Notes: a model not told the origin generated them from the sequence alone. 64,000 bases of DNA from Ornithorhynchus anatinus (GCF_004115215.2 NC_041729.1:138564056-138628055), one strand, 5' to 3'. Positions 1-10,811 are shown, counted from the first letter of the stretch. Numbers and translations: made by a program.

Positions 1-262
1 CATGATCTAGTTGACAGAACATGGTCCTGCAATTCAGAAGGTTCTAGATTCTAATTTCAGCTCCATCATTTGTCTGCTGCGTTACCTACGGCAAATCATT
101 TAACTTCTCAGTGCCTCAGTTACCTCATCCATAAAATGGGGATTAAGATTGTGAGCCCCATGTGGGACATGAACTGTGTCTAACCTGATTACCTTGTATC
201 TATCTTAGTGCTTAGAACAGTGGTATGGCACATACCACATCATAAATACTATTAAAAAATTG
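1..262 (+). mobile_element. Mon-1 SINE, old copy
   Basis: A diverged Mon-1 with the diagnostic core (CCTCAGTTACCTCATC, ATAAAATGGGGATTAAGA) and a degraded A-rich tail. The same element at the same unit position occurs at 7890-8172 in unit B, so it predates the tandem duplication. The tRNA-derived 5' end is cut or decayed at the window edge. Confidence 0.8.
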
Positions 263-745
263 TCAAGCGGGGTGATGGCAGAAGATCACACCTAGTACCT
301 CAAGCTGGGGACTCATAGACAGACCCTACACTGGTTTTTTGTTGTGCTGAGGGTTTGGTGGGCTGGTGGGGAGCTTCAGGGTCATCAGGGTCAAGTGTGT
401 TATAAACGGTTTTCCTCTTTTGGCCATTGTCGAAACCAACTTTTAACCAACCTAACTCTCTTTTGTTTGCAGGTTCTATTTTGCATTACTGTATGTTGTG
501 TCTCTAAGTCAAGCTTCAATCAAGTCCTTTCCATATACTCAATTTCAGCCACACCCTGAAGTCTCTTTAGAAAACTTGAGCAATATTTAAATCCATTCTG
601 TTGTTGGTGTAAAGAAACACCACGCCCACCACAGACTATAAATAGCTACCTCGCCCACCTTCAGTTGATGAGGTTGAGTCAGCTTAAGGGCAACGGGTTA
701 TGTCTGTTTTCACCCTTACAGATCTATATTGAATATTGTAACACA
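263..745. other. Non-genic unit-A flank
   Basis: No gene is seen. The first half is paralogous to 8173-8340 of unit B, which shows it belongs to the duplicated unit. Short open frames here are not conserved between the copies. Confidence 0.6.
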
Positions 746-995
746 AAATAATAATGATTATGGATTTGTTAAGCGCTTATTCTGTGCCAAGCACTGGAAT
801 AGATACAAGGTATTCAGGTTGTCCCATGTGGGGTTTATAGTCTTAATCCCCTTTTTACAAATGAGGAAACTGAGGTACAGAGAAATTCTGTCCTGCCCCA
901 GGTCACAGAGCAGATAAGTGGGGGAGTTGGGATTAGAACCCACGACCTGTGACTCCTAAGCCTGTGCTCTTTCCACTAAGCCACACTGCTTTCTC
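746..995 (-). mobile_element. Mon-1 SINE
   Basis: Antisense Mon-1, nearly full length: the AAT-rich tail is at the left and the tRNA-derived head (CCACTAAGCCACACTGCTT in this orientation) is at the right end. Confidence 0.9.
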
Positions 996-1559
996 ATAAC
1001 CCTTGTGCTGTTTTGCTGCGACTTGCCCTTTTCTTGGTCTTGACAACATGATGTTGCTCTCTGGGACTGGGAAATTTGTAGACATATAGCAGGTCAGCAC
1101 TATCAAGCCCCATTGTTCAGGTATCCGTTTATGGCTGAGGTGTTGCTCATTGATCCTGGGAAATTTGAAACATTTAGTAGTTTCAGCAATAATGAGCCAC
1201 AATGTTTTTTTCAACCCTTACTATTCTGGGACAGCCATTTCATTACTTATTTCCACAACATCTATATTTTCATGAAATCTATTTCAGAAGGTTGTCTTTT
1301 TTCCTGATATTAGATGGGTCTGTGCTAGTTTAGCTAGGCCAGGCTGGAGAAATATCTGGTTGGGGTCCTACCGATCTTGCTTAGCAGTCTTGGGGCTCTG
1401 GCCTGTGCTTTGTGAAGACCCTCAGATCCCATTGGGATTCCTGTCCCCCTAAATCTGACAGAAAATTCTAGTTACTCAGGTTGTCTCTTGGCAGCCCACA
1501 TCCATTCCTCTTTGACATTTCTTCATAAGAAAGAAGAAGGAGAAAGTAAGGAGAAAGAG

Positions 1560-1755
1560 AATAATAATAATAATGTTGGTATTTGTTAAGCGCTTACTGT
1601 GTGCAGAGCACTGTTCTAAGCGCTGGGGTAGATACAGGGTCATAAGGTTGTCCCACGTGAGGCTCACAATCTTAGTCCCCATTTTACAGATGAGGTAACT
1701 GAGGCTCAGAGAAGTTAAGTGACTTGCCCACAGTCACACAGCTGACAAGTGGCAG
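1560..1755 (-). mobile_element. Mon-1 SINE, 5'-truncated, young
   Basis: Antisense copy with an (AAT)n tail at 1560. It is close to consensus but lacks the tRNA-derived third. It abuts an older antisense SINE that starts near 1763. Confidence 0.9.
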
Positions 1756-1845
1756 GAGAAGTAAGAATAAGAATTGTTAAGTGCTTACTATGCACCAAGC
1801 ATGGTACTAAGTGCTAGAGTAGATACTTGACAATCAGGTGGTTGT

Positions 1846-2000
1846 ACTGTTTACTTGTTTTGATGTCTGTTTCCCCCCTTCTAGACTATAAGCCAGTTGT
1901 GGGCAGGGATTGTTCTATATTGCTGAATTGTACTTCCAAGTGCTTAGTCCACTGTTCTGCACACAGTAAGCACTCAAACACAATGGAATGAATGAATGAA
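1846..2000 (+). mobile_element. L2 LINE 3' end
   Basis: It has the L2 tail signature: a CTAGACTATAAGC-type motif, CAGGGATTG, AAGTGCTTAGT and a terminal GAATGAATGAATGA. It is heavily 5'-truncated and inserted in an older Mon-1. Confidence 0.85.
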
Positions 2001-2100
2001 AGCTGAGATACCACCCGTGTCTCCCATGGGGCTCCCAGTCTACATAGGGAGGGAATCAGGAATTGAAAATCCATTTTACAGCTAAGGACACACACATAGA

Positions 2101-2354
2101 GCTCTCCTTTCCTCTCCTCCCAATTCCTTCTGCCTTGCCCTGACTTCCTCCCTTTGTTCACCTCCCTTCACAGCCCAACAGCACCTATGTACATAGATGT
2201 AATTTATGCAGTCATTTATATTAATGTTTGTCTCCATCTCTAGACTGAGCTTGTTGGGCAGGAAATGGATCTGTTTATTGTTATATTGTAGTCCCCCTGG
2301 TGTTTAGTGTTTTGTACACAGTAAGAGCTCAGTACATGTGATTGAATGAATGAA
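2101..2354 (+). mobile_element. L2 LINE 3' end
   Basis: It contains the CCTGACTT..., ACAGCACCTATGTACATA, TTTAGTGTTTTGTACACAG and terminal TTGAATGAATGAA signatures of L2 tails. It is the second insertion into the same old Mon-1. Confidence 0.8.
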
Positions 2355-2540
2355 CAGAGAAATTAACTGCCTTCCCAAAGTCATGCAGCAAGCAAGTGTC
2401 AGAGCCAGATGAGAAAAAAAGATCCTATGATTTCCAGGCTCAAGCCCTTGCCAAAAGACCACCTTGCTTCTCCAAAATCACCTGCGCCTGGTAACGAATT
2501 TCACATTCTCCCCAGCAGGTGCATCAAGAACTGTTTTGGG

Positions 2541-2810
2541 GTATCTTTATGGCATTTGTTAAGTGCTTAGTATGTGCCAGGCACTGTTCTAAGCACTGGA
2601 GTAGATAAATGGTAATTAGGTTGGACACAGTCCTTGTCCCACATGGGGCTCCCAGTCATAATCTCCATATTACAAATGAAGCAACTGGGGCACAGAGAAG
2701 TAAAGTGACTTACCCAAGTTCACACAGCAGACAAGTGGTGGAACCAGGACTAAAGCCTAGGTCCTTCTGATTCTCAGCCCCTTGCTCCATCCACTAGGCC
2801 ATGCTGCTCC
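2541..2810 (-). mobile_element. Mon-1 SINE
   Basis: Full-length but diverged antisense Mon-1, ending in the tRNA-derived head (CCACTAGGCCATGCTGCTCC). Confidence 0.88.
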
Positions 2811-2989
2811 TTTTTAACAGTTTTTGAACTGTTACCGTGGCAATTTCACCCTTGTTTCTGGGGAGGGGGCAGGGTGAGTTTACAAGTGTATGTCAAGAAG
2901 AAGAGGAGACCATGCTGAAGAATAGGAATGGCTGGGACAGGTTTGAAACATTCTGGAGATCAGGCTTGCTTTTGTGGATTGCAATTCTG

Positions 2990-3670
2990 GGAATGTGATC
3001 ATCTGACCACAGTGACTATGGTGATCTGGAGAGCTTAAGGCATTTCAGCTTGAAAAGTCTATTAAACGGGATTTAGCCAAGTCAGTTATTTTGTATATGT
3101 GAAGGGGCATTAGGGCTTCGATATTTACACGTGTGCTCCATATGAGCTCTGACTGGACCTTTGACAAGCTCTGCCTGGACTTCCAGGGGAAAACAGAGGT
3201 GCTTTATTCTCATGGCAGAAAATGAAGCAAAAGGTAAGTACACCCACACTTGGGCCCTATCTGGTTCCCATCACCCCATTCCTCAGGACATTCCCACTCT
3301 GGGTACTGGAGATTAAGAGAAAGGATGGGAACCTGAGACCCAGGAACCCTCCCACCTGTTCTCTTTCCACATCCCAATCATCTGTAATCACCTGCTCCCT
3401 TCCCTCTTCTAGCCATTTTCAAACTCTACACTGTGGACAGGGTGAATGAGGAATTGGTTTCCACTACATCCCATAAATTTTAAAAAAGGGACACCTATTC
3501 AATGCACGAGGGCCAGATTTCAAAAGTAATGCCACCCGGGACCCTCTCCCTTGTGCAAGGGGCTCTGCTGGGCCAGAATCGCTCTGGGGACCAGTTGCTA
3601 CTCTGGGGCTCCCTGCAGCCTTAAGGCCCAGCTCAACTGCACGGTGGCTCTTCCCTGTCCCTTCTCACTG
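2990..3670 (+). promoter_or_regulatory. Conserved upstream block of OR56-like unit A
   Basis: Non-coding sequence conserved by eye in units B (about 10130-10810), C (16080-16520) and D (24130-25440), ending at the TATA-like box. Shared words include CATTCCCACTCTGGG and CTGAGACCCAGGAAC. Selective retention next to the predicted first exon suggests promoter-proximal regulatory sequence, but shared ancestry alone could also explain it. I did not identify specific factor sites. Confidence 0.45.
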
Positions 3671-3788
3671 TAAATACCCAGAGCACCACAACTTCAGCCC
3701 TGATGGAGCCTGAAGAATGAGCCAGAGTCCCACTGCAGCCCCTGTCAGAGAGGAAGCCCCGGCCCCTCTGCAGGTCACTGGTGAGTAC
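3671..3788 (+). promoter_or_regulatory. Predicted promoter and first untranslated exon, unit A
   Basis: TAAATA at 3671-3676 is followed by a conserved segment and a perfect splice donor, CACTG|GTGAGTACC, with GT at 3781. The same arrangement occurs in B, C and D at equivalent distances. Mammalian OR genes usually have one or more untranslated exons upstream of an intronless coding exon, so I infer transcription start about 25-30 bp after the box and splicing to an acceptor near 4655 or 4806 (both preceded by pyrimidine tracts). There is no open frame of note. Confidence 0.55.
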
Positions 3789-4151
3789 CCCAGACTAGGC
3801 GTCCAGAGAAGAAGAATCAGACTCCTCCTCGGAGTATAGGAGTTAGCAAGGCCAACTCGGAGGGAGGTTCACAGTGAACCAAAAGGAACCAGACAAAGTT
3901 TACAGATCAATGCCTACGTACCTTTCCCAGGATTCCTCCACTGCCCCCAAGACTTGTATTTTTATGTTGAAAAGAGCCATGATTTTTCAGCAATAGATTC
4001 TCTGGGGGTAGAGGAGATTGCACCTCATCCTGCCTTCCTCTATCCCAGAGGAAGGGACAAGAGCACCTGTAGCATGAGGTCTCCACAAAACCCCAGGGAG
4101 ACTGTGGCGGGTCTGGCAGCCCCTGTGACTGTGGGTGAGGCTTGGACTCTG

Positions 4152-4305
4152 AGCCATTGTTCTTGTCTGTCTGTCTCCCCCGATTAGACTGTAAGCCCGT
4201 CAAACGGCAGGGACTGTCTCTATCTGTTGCCGACTTGTTCATCCCAAGCGCTTAGTACAGTGCTCTGCACATAGTAAGCGCTCAATAAATACTATTGAAT
4301 GAATG
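4152..4305 (+). mobile_element. L2 LINE 3' end, young
   Basis: Near-consensus tail (GATTAGACTGTAAGCCCGTC, AAGCGCTTAGTACAGTGCTC, AATAAATACTATTGAATGAA). Unit B lacks it at the homologous place (about 11335), so it arrived after A/B duplication. It lies in the predicted first intron of the unit A receptor. Confidence 0.92.
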
Positions 4306-4424
4306 GAGCCTGAAATAGTGATCCTTCAGCCACAGAACCTTGCCAGTTATTGTGTTTGTTACATTCGTTTGGCTTTATGTTTTACCCTCTTTTGGTGTTT
4401 ATAGTTTTATCACTCCTAATATGT

Positions 4425-4580
4425 TTTGTCTCCAGCTCCTCTCCCCCTTTTGTATTCTCAGATTGTTAACCTGCCCAAGGGACAAGGACGGACCTTCATT
4501 CCCACCTCTGTATACTTTGCCCGGACTCAGTACAATACTCTCCACACAGTAAGTATTTAGTAAATATTATCATTACAACT
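4425..4580 (+). mobile_element. Old L2-like 3' end shared by all units
   Basis: A decayed L2 tail (CCCACCTCTGTATACTTT, AGTACAATACTC) is found at the same unit position in B (11490-11625), C (17265-17405) and D (26470-26600). It was therefore present before the array expanded. Confidence 0.6.
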
Positions 4581-4655
4581 ATTACTTGGGTAAAACGATT
4601 GGGTTTTTTGGCCATTCGAAATTGCACCAAAGCTTTCCCTTCTCCTTTTTTCCAG

Positions 4656-5048
4656 ATCACTTCTACTACCTTTGGGGTCAGCCACTAAACTCTCTTCAGC
4701 TATCTACCAGGCACTGAGAATATTTCCATGCACCATTTTGCTGGTAATGGAGCATAGCTTGATACTCTGCTGTTGCCTCTTGCTGATTTCGTCTTCTCCT
4801 CTTTAGTTTCCCACTCATTCCAAATGCCGGAAGACTTGTATTTTTCCAGTAGTGAAGCCTTCTAGGTTAAATCTCCCAGATGCACAAGACAAGTAGATTG
4901 TCAGAGAGACAATCAAACCATTTTTGGTTAGTTATTTTTTCCCAGAGATCTCAATGGGGACCCTCATTCAAAGGAATTAGAAGGTTTGGGTAATACAAAG
5001 ACAGTTTCTTCAAAGACATGCTGTGATCAGCCCATGCATCCTAAAAGG
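4656..5048 (+). other. Predicted 5' leader of the unit A receptor
   Basis: Candidate acceptors are a pyrimidine tract ending CTTTTTTCCAG at 4655 and CGTCTTCTCCTCTTTAG at 4806. The first is kept in B and C but its AG is lost in D (CCAC). The second is kept in B. The reading frame stays open for 21 codons before the ATG, but without an ATG conserved in the paralogues, so I treat this as untranslated leader. Confidence 0.4.
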
Positions 5049-6008
5049 ATGTTTGTGTCCATCGGGGCCTCCAATGGCTCTAGTCCCCAGGTCACAGAGT
5101 TCATCCTAATGGGTTTCCCGGGCATTCACAGCTGGCAGCACTGGCTCTCCCTTCCATTGGCCCTTCTCTATCTCTCAGCCCTTTTGGCCAATGCCATGAT
5201 CCTGCTCACTATATGGCAGGAAATGGTTCTGCACCAGCCTATGTTCTATTTCCTGGCTGTTCTGGCCCTGGTGGACATGGGTCTGAGCACCACCATCATG
5301 CCCAGGATCCTGGCCATGCTCTGGTTCAATGCCCGCACTATCAGCCTCCAAGAATGTTTCTTTCAGATTTATGCTATTCACACCTTTATGGGGCTGGAAT
5401 CCGGCATCTTCTTATGCATGGCAATTGACAGGTATGTGGCCATCTGTCACCCCCTCCGCTACCCCTCTGTCATCACAGAAGGCTTTGTTCTCAAGGCCAC
5501 CATGTTCATGGTTTTCAGGATTGGGCTCCTAGCCATTCCAGTTCCTATCCTGGCTGCAAGACGTAATTACTGCTCCAGAAATGAGATTGACCACTGTCTG
5601 TGCTCCAACCTGGCTGTCACCAGCCTGGCATGTGATGACAGGAAGGCCAACAGCATTTTCCAGTTGACCATAGCTTGGTTCTTGTTGGGCATTGATGTGG
5701 GTCTCATCATTGTCTCCTATGCCCTGATTCTGCGGGCGGTACTCAAGTTACACTCGGCCGAAGCCGCCTCCAAAGCCCTGAGCACCTGCAGCTCCCACAT
5801 CATCCTCATCCTCTTCTTCTACACAGCAATTGTCGTCTTGCCCATTACCCACACTGCAAAGAGGATGGTGCCCTTCATCCCTGTCCTCCTCAATGTTCTG
5901 CACAGTGTCATCCCCCCAGCTCTCAACCCCATAGTGTACGCCCTGAGGACTAGGGAGATCAAACTCGGGATCCTGAATCTGATCGGGTTGGCTGGCAAGA
6001 GAAAGTGA
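5049..6008 (+). CDS. Class I olfactory receptor, OR56-like (intact)
   Basis: Odorant-binding G-protein-coupled receptor expected on the cilia of olfactory neurons. The 319-residue product matches the normal OR length. An N-glycosylation sequon (NGS) is at residues 9-11, followed by seven hydrophobic segments. The TM3 motif [16 protein letters not shown] has DRY at 127-129, the TM6 motif KALSTCSSH is at 242-250, and NPIVY in TM7 is at 293-297. Extracellular-loop cysteines are at 175, 183, 185 and 195, with the TM3-side partner at C103. The resemblance is to mammalian OR56 receptors ([13 protein letters not shown] start, [12 protein letters not shown] end). The ATG at 5049 was chosen because it is the only start conserved in the intact paralogues and has A at -3; an ATG at 5034 is in frame but is a valine codon in unit B. 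No defects are seen. Ligand unknown. Confidence 0.93.
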   Translation: MFVSIGASNGSSPQVTEFILMGFPGIHSWQHWLSLPLALLYLSALLANAMILLTIWQEMVLHQPMFYFLAVLALVDMGLSTTIMPRILAMLWFNARTISLQECFFQIYAIHTFMGLESGIFLCMAIDRYVAICHPLRYPSVITEGFVLKATMFMVFRIGLLAIPVPILAARRNYCSRNEIDHCLCSNLAVTSLACDDRKANSIFQLTIAWFLLGIDVGLIIVSYALILRAVLKLHSAEAASKALSTCSSHIILILFFYTAIVVLPITHTAKRMVPFIPVLLNVLHSVIPPALNPIVYALRTREIKLGILNLIGLAGKRK

Positions 6009-6439
6009 CCCTGGGTCCACCGTGGTGGCAAGAGACTTTCTTACTCAGTCACCCCATGTCAGTGCGAGGTCCAGGAGAGCACAAAAAGGAGCAAGATCCA
6101 GTTTCCAAGTCTGGTTCCCTGCTGCTCTTGAAGGGGAAGTCAGGTGGATAGCTTTGCAGTGCTGGCCCAGTTCCCAGCTAGCACCGGAACACGTTGGACA
6201 GACTTGCTGATAGTTGAAATCTAATCCTTTCTAAACCTAGCTTTTCATCCAAAACTTGCTTCCTCAAGCTGAGATTTAGTGCAGCAAACTCCATGAGGTC
6301 AGAGCTCTGGACACCTTCCTACCCCAGAAAATTAACTTCATTTTTACTCTCTTCAGGGATGAACTCTCAGTATGTTTTTCCATAACCAAGTTGTAGCTTT
6401 CTAAATAAGCTCTAGTTTCTCAGTTTTTCCCCTTCATAA
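6009..6439. other. 3' flank of the unit A receptor
   Basis: Probable 3' untranslated and flanking DNA, with homologues after the other receptors (13105-13470, 28049-28440). I saw no repeat insertion and no convincing polyadenylation signal that I would fix as the transcript end. Confidence 0.4.
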
Positions 6440-6605
6440 GCATATGGAGACTGTTGTGCCCTAGAACGATTTAGTTCCTTTGTATGCTCCTTGAAAACTG
6501 GGAATGTGTTTACCAACTCTATTGTATTGCACTCTCCCAAGCACCTAGTACAGTGCTCTACAAATCCTATGCACTCAGCAAATATCACTGATTGATTGGC
6601 TGATT
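6440..6605 (+). mobile_element. Old L2-like 3' end in the unit 3' flank
   Basis: It shows the decayed tail pattern (CTCTATTGTATTGCACTCTC, CTAGTACAGTGCTCTAC, ending CTGATTGATTGG). The same element follows the unit B receptor at about 13480-13620, so it predates the duplication. Confidence 0.65.
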
Positions 6606-7075
6606 GGGAACTTTCAAGACAGTAGTACGATAGCAGCCCCATACTAGACTCTCTTTGTTTCTTAATAAATGTAAGCTGATGGTTATTATAATGTTCTGAA
6701 TTTCAACATGTTTGTACATCAGGCTGTAGGTGGAAAGGAACACCTACCTTCCTCAAAGACTGCGCAGATTTGTCTTTGAGCATTGGATCATGCCAGATGA
6801 GGGAAGGAACTTCTATCTTCCCTAATGCCTAGGCAGATTTGTCTTTGAGCATTTGGATCCCTAAACCAATTTATGGCAGAGGCTGCCAGTGTCCAAGATT
6901 GAATGGTCAGCTGTAAGCAGATTGGATTACTGATCTCCCTCCTGTTTCTGAGGCTCCTTTGCCCAACCTACTCTGAACATTTGCTGAAAAGAACAGACAC
7001 TACTTGGATTCAGAGTATTAATCTAACTTGTAGAAAAAAATGTCAATTTGGACATTATATCCCCTATTGTTTGAT

Positions 7076-7394
7076 GGTCAGAGAGATCTCTGGACAGAGG
7101 TGCTTTCTGCCAGCCCAGTGATCAGGCCCCTGGTTCAGTCGGGAATCGGTCTTAACTCTAGAGGTCTCCTGAGTAGGTTTCAGAGTGCAGCTAGTTAGTG
7201 AGCATGCACAAGAAACACTAGGAAAACTCTGGGTTTCAAGCTGGGAACCAGCTCTTTCCTTCTATTCATGAGAACAGTTGCTCTTAGCACAGATGATACA
7301 ACCTGGGAAAATGTAAAAGAGTGACAGCAAACATGCACAGAAGAGCCAAAGATCATTACTTGTAACTTGCAGTGATTACTAAGAATATAGACTA
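7076..7394. other. Intergenic sequence between units A and B
   Basis: I see no gene or recognisable repeat here. Confidence 0.4.
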
Positions 7395-7560
7395 CAGGTA
7401 TGTGTCTGCTAACTCTGTTATACTGTAAAATTTATTCTCCCAAGTGGTTAGTACAGTGCTCTGCACACAGTGAGTCCTCAATAAATATGATTGATTTTAT
7501 AAAATTTATAATATAAATGATCCTCAATAAATATGACCTCAATAAATATGATTGATTAAC
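7395..7560 (+). mobile_element. L2 LINE 3' end with repeated tail
   Basis: A tail of the GATTGATT type. The terminal AATAAATATGATTGATT motif is repeated in tandem up to 7560, which suggests slippage or a second tiny insertion. Confidence 0.75.
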
Positions 7561-7649
7561 TGATGCAGTGAAGGCACATGACAAGGATGGACAGATATCT
7601 CAGGTCTCTGGACAGGCCATGCTAATCTTGGATCTCACACCCTTAATTT

Positions 7650-7817
7650 TTGTTGTTTTAATGCTGCTTGTTAAGCACTTACAATGTGCCAGGCACTGTA
7701 TTGAGCACTGGGGTAGATACAATCTAATCAGTTTGGACACAGTTCATCCCTATTTTATAGATTAGGTAACTGAGTCTCAAAGAAGTTAAGTGACTTTGCC
7801 CAAGGTCACAGCAAACT
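7650..7817 (-). mobile_element. Mon-1 SINE, partial
   Basis: Antisense copy that covers the tail and core and lacks the tRNA-derived head. Confidence 0.8.
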
Positions 7818-7889
7818 CCACATTATCCCCAAATGATAGGGATCCTGGGGTCTTGAATGACGAGTGCATCCCCAACAGCTGGCAAGCAT

Positions 7890-8172
7890 GGACAGACAGT
7901 TTTGCCTAATGGATAGAACATGGGCCTGGGAGTCAGAAGGACATGGGTTCTACTTCTGGGTCTGCCATTTGTCTGCTATATGACCTTGGGCAAATCACTT
8001 AACTTCTCAGTGCCTCAGTTACCGCCTCTGTAAAATAGAGATTAAGACTCTGAGTCCCATTTGGACCATGGACTGTGTCCAACCTGATTACCTTGCGTCT
8101 ATCCCAGCACTTAGAACAGTGCCCGAAACATAGTAAGAATTTAGCGATTTCCATGATAAAAATTAAAAAAAA
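7890..8172 (+). mobile_element. Mon-1 SINE, old, shared with unit A
   Basis: Complete + strand copy with the tRNA-derived head (TGCCTAATGGATAGAACATG). It is the counterpart of 1-262, present before the A/B duplication. Confidence 0.85.
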
Positions 8173-8857
8173 GTCAAGGGTGGTGATGGTGGAAGATCGC
8201 ACCGAGCCCTACATGTTGGGGGCTTATTGACAGTCCCCATGCTGGTTGTTGTGCTGAGGGTTTATCAGGAGCTTTGGAGTTGTTAAGGTCAGGTGGGCAT
8301 AAATAGTTTTCAGCCTTCCATCTGTTTTTGGCTTTTATATTGCTCCCTGAGACTGGGAAACCTGGAGACATTTAACAGTTGCAGCACTATGGAGCCCCAG
8401 TGTTCAGGCATCTGATTTTGGCCCAGGTGTTGCTCCTTGATCCTGGGAAACTGGAAACCTTTAGCAGTTTCATTAATGTGGAGCTACAACATTCTTTTCA
8501 ACCCTCACTATTCTGGAGTGACCATTTCATTTATTACTTCTACAGCATCTATATTTTAGTGAAAAGTGTTTCAAGTGTTGGGTTTTTTTCTTCTGATATT
8601 AGAAGGGTCTTTGTTAGTTTGGCTAGCCCAATCTCCAGAAATATCTCATTGGGTCCTACTGATCTGTGCTCAACACACCAGGGTTTGGCTTGTGCTTTGT
8701 AGAGACCGTAAATTCCCATAGGGAATCCTGTCCTCTAAATATGGTAGCTTAGGTTGTCTTTCAGCAGCCCACAACCATTCCTCTTCAACGTTGAATAGTC
8801 CTCCCTAGATCTTTCATCTAAACCTCATTAATAATAATAAGAATATGAAGAACTAGA

Positions 8858-9480
8858 AAAAGTAGTGTTTGTTAAGTATTTACTATGTGCCAAGCACTGT
8901 GCTAAAATTCAAGACAGTCAGGTGAGATACTACCCTTGTCCCCTCTCAGGGTCACACCTGGAGAGTTTCCAGTACTCTACCAGTCTCGGCTATAGGAGAG
9001 AAAGTCAGAGGTGTACCCATTCCATTCCTAGCTTGGGCAGGGGCTAGTGAGAGGAAGGCAATGTACTACAGGTCAAAACACCCCCATGCTGGGCTGCAGC
9101 GGCATGGGAGAGAGTCGAGGGCAGAGATTCAAGCTGACTGCACAGAAGGAGGTAATGGTAAACCACTTCCCTATTTTTACCAAGAAAACTCTATGGATAA
9201 ACTATCAGAACAATTGCAGATGGAGAGAGGGGCGTTCCGGGAGATGTGTCCGTGGTGTCACTATGGGTCGGAAATGACTTGACAGCATAAGACAAGACAA
9301 GACGGCCCTTGTCCCACATTGGCCTCCCAGCCTACGTAGCCATTTTACAGAAGAGGAACTTGAAAAAGAGAAATTGACTGATTTTCCAAAATCATGAAGC
9401 AGGCAAGTGTCAGAGCAGGGATAAGAACCCAAATTGTCTGACTCCCAAGTTTGTGCCCTTTCCAAAAGGCCATCTTATTT
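8858..9480 (-). mobile_element. Old Mon-1 SINE split by an RTE-like element
   Basis: Antisense Mon-1 in two parts (8858-8942 and 9306-9480), homologous to 1763-2473 of unit A. The break is exactly the target site of the element at 8943-9305. Confidence 0.8.
8943..9305 (+). mobile_element. RTE/BovB-like 3' end or SINE, 363 bp, with 10-bp target-site duplication
   Basis: The insert is bounded by CCCTTGTCCC at 8933-8942 and 9306-9315, so its ends are exact. It ends ATGGGTCGGAAATGACTTGA followed by CAGCATAAGACAAGACAAGA, a terminus reminiscent of RTE-clade elements and SINEs that share their tails. A second antisense copy lies at 62164-62505 and aligns with it along its whole length, which hints that about 350 bp is the normal unit length. 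I am sure it is an insertion and unsure of its family. Confidence 0.75.
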
Positions 9481-9576
9481 CTCAAGAACTAACCTGCACC
9501 TAGCGAAAAATTCCATGTTATTCCCACTGACTGGATCAATAACTGTTTCCTTTTTGTCAGTCTGTCATATTAATTG

Positions 9577-9842
9577 AATAATGTTGATATTTGTTGGTAT
9601 TTGTTAAGTGCTTACTATGTGCAGAGCACTGTTCTAAGCGCTGGGGTAGACACAGGGGAATCAGGTTGTCCCACGTGGGGCTCACAGTCTTCATCCCCAT
9701 TTTACAGATGAGGTAACTGAGGCCCAGAGAAGTTAAGTGACTTGTCCACAGTCACACAGCTGACAAGTGGCAGAGCTGGGATTCGAACTCATGACCTCTG
9801 ACTCCAAAGCCCAGGCTCTTTCCACTGAGCCACGCTGCTCCT
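9577..9842 (-). mobile_element. Mon-1 SINE, young
   Basis: Full-length antisense copy close to consensus, head CCACTGAGCCACGCTGCTC at the right end. It is not present at the matching place in unit A. Confidence 0.93.
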
Positions 9843-9844
9843 CC

Positions 9845-9955
9845 CAATTCAGTGCTTCCTTGGTGCAGAGCACTGTACTAAGTGCTTGGTTGGGTACAGT
9901 ATAACAATAAACACATTCCCTGCCCCCAGACAGCTTACAGTCTAGAGGGCGTTTA
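9845..9955 (-). mobile_element. L2 LINE 3' fragment
   Basis: Antisense L2 tail fragment (AGAGCACTGTACTAAGTGCT, CAGCTTACAGTCTAGAGGG). Confidence 0.75.
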
Positions 9956-10811
9956 AGGTTTTTGATCTACAAACACAGCAATTTCATTCTTATTTCTGGG
10001 GAGGGGGTGAGGTGAGTTTATAAGTATGTGTCACGAAGAAGAGGAGACCAAGCCAAAGAATAAGAATGTCAGGGATGCATTTGAAACGTTCTGGAGACCT
10101 GCCGTCTTTTGTGGATAGTTTTCTGGGAATGTGACAATTTGACCACAGCATCTATGGTGATCTTGGGAGCTTAATGCATCTCAGCCCACAGAGTCTACTG
10201 AACAGAATTTAGCCAAGTCACAGTTCTTTTGTATCTGTGATGGGAGGCTTTGGTATTTACATGTGTGCCTTACATGAGCTCTGACTGGGCCTCTGACAAG
10301 CTTTGCCTGGACCTCCATGGGGAGATGGAGGTACTTTTTTCTCAGGGCAGAAGGGGGAAACAACAGAAAAGTATATCCATAGATGGACCCTTCCTGGTTC
10401 CTAACACCCCACTCCTCAGGTCATTCCCACTCTGGGCATTGGAGATTTAGGGAGAAGATGGGAGCCTGAGACCGAGGAAACTTCCCTCCTCTTCTCTTCC
10501 CAGACCCCAATCACCTGTCACCCCCTGCACCCCCTTTCCTAGCCATTTGACCTGTACAGTTTGGACAGGGTAAATGTGGAATTGGTATTCCCCACATCCC
10601 ATGCACTAGGAAAAAGCAACACATCTTTTAAAGCTTGTGGGCCAGACTTCAAAAGTGATGTCACCAGGAACCCTTTCCCTTGTGCGAGTGTCTCTGCTGG
10701 GCCAGAATCACTCTGGATACCAGGTGCTACTCTGGGGCTCCCAGCAGACCCAAAGCCCAGCACGTCTTCCTTTTGCAATTGCAAAGTGGCTCTTCCCTGT
10801 CCCTTCTCACC

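Larger units (their letters stand above)
1763..2473 (-). mobile_element. Old Mon-1 SINE split by two L2 tails
   Basis: One antisense Mon-1 occurs in three pieces (1763-1845, 2001-2100, 2355-2473). It is interrupted by two + strand L2 3' ends (about 1846-2000 and 2101-2354). The matching SINE in unit B (8858-9480) lacks both L2 tails and carries a different insertion, so these L2 insertions happened after units A and B separated. Confidence 0.75.
1..7075 (+). repeat. OR56-like tandem unit A
   Basis: This is the first of four tandem copies of a roughly 6-9 kb unit, each built as flank, upstream SINEs, conserved promoter block, OR56-like coding exon and 3' flank. Homology to unit B is visible along its length: 274-420 matches 8173-8340, 1104-1310 matches 8399-8570, 2850-3780 matches 9990-10960, and 6860-7075 matches 14430-14650. 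The receptor starts of A and B are 7096 bp apart. An internal direct repeat of about 60 bp lies at 6731-6790 and 6801-6862. The left edge is cut by the window, so the unit may begin further upstream. Confidence 0.8.

Noticed and set aside
4986-5048. N-terminal extension of the unit A receptor (21 codons, with an ATG at 5034)
   Set aside because: The frame opens at a non-ATG codon, and neither upstream start is conserved in units B and D; 5049 aligns with the starts there.
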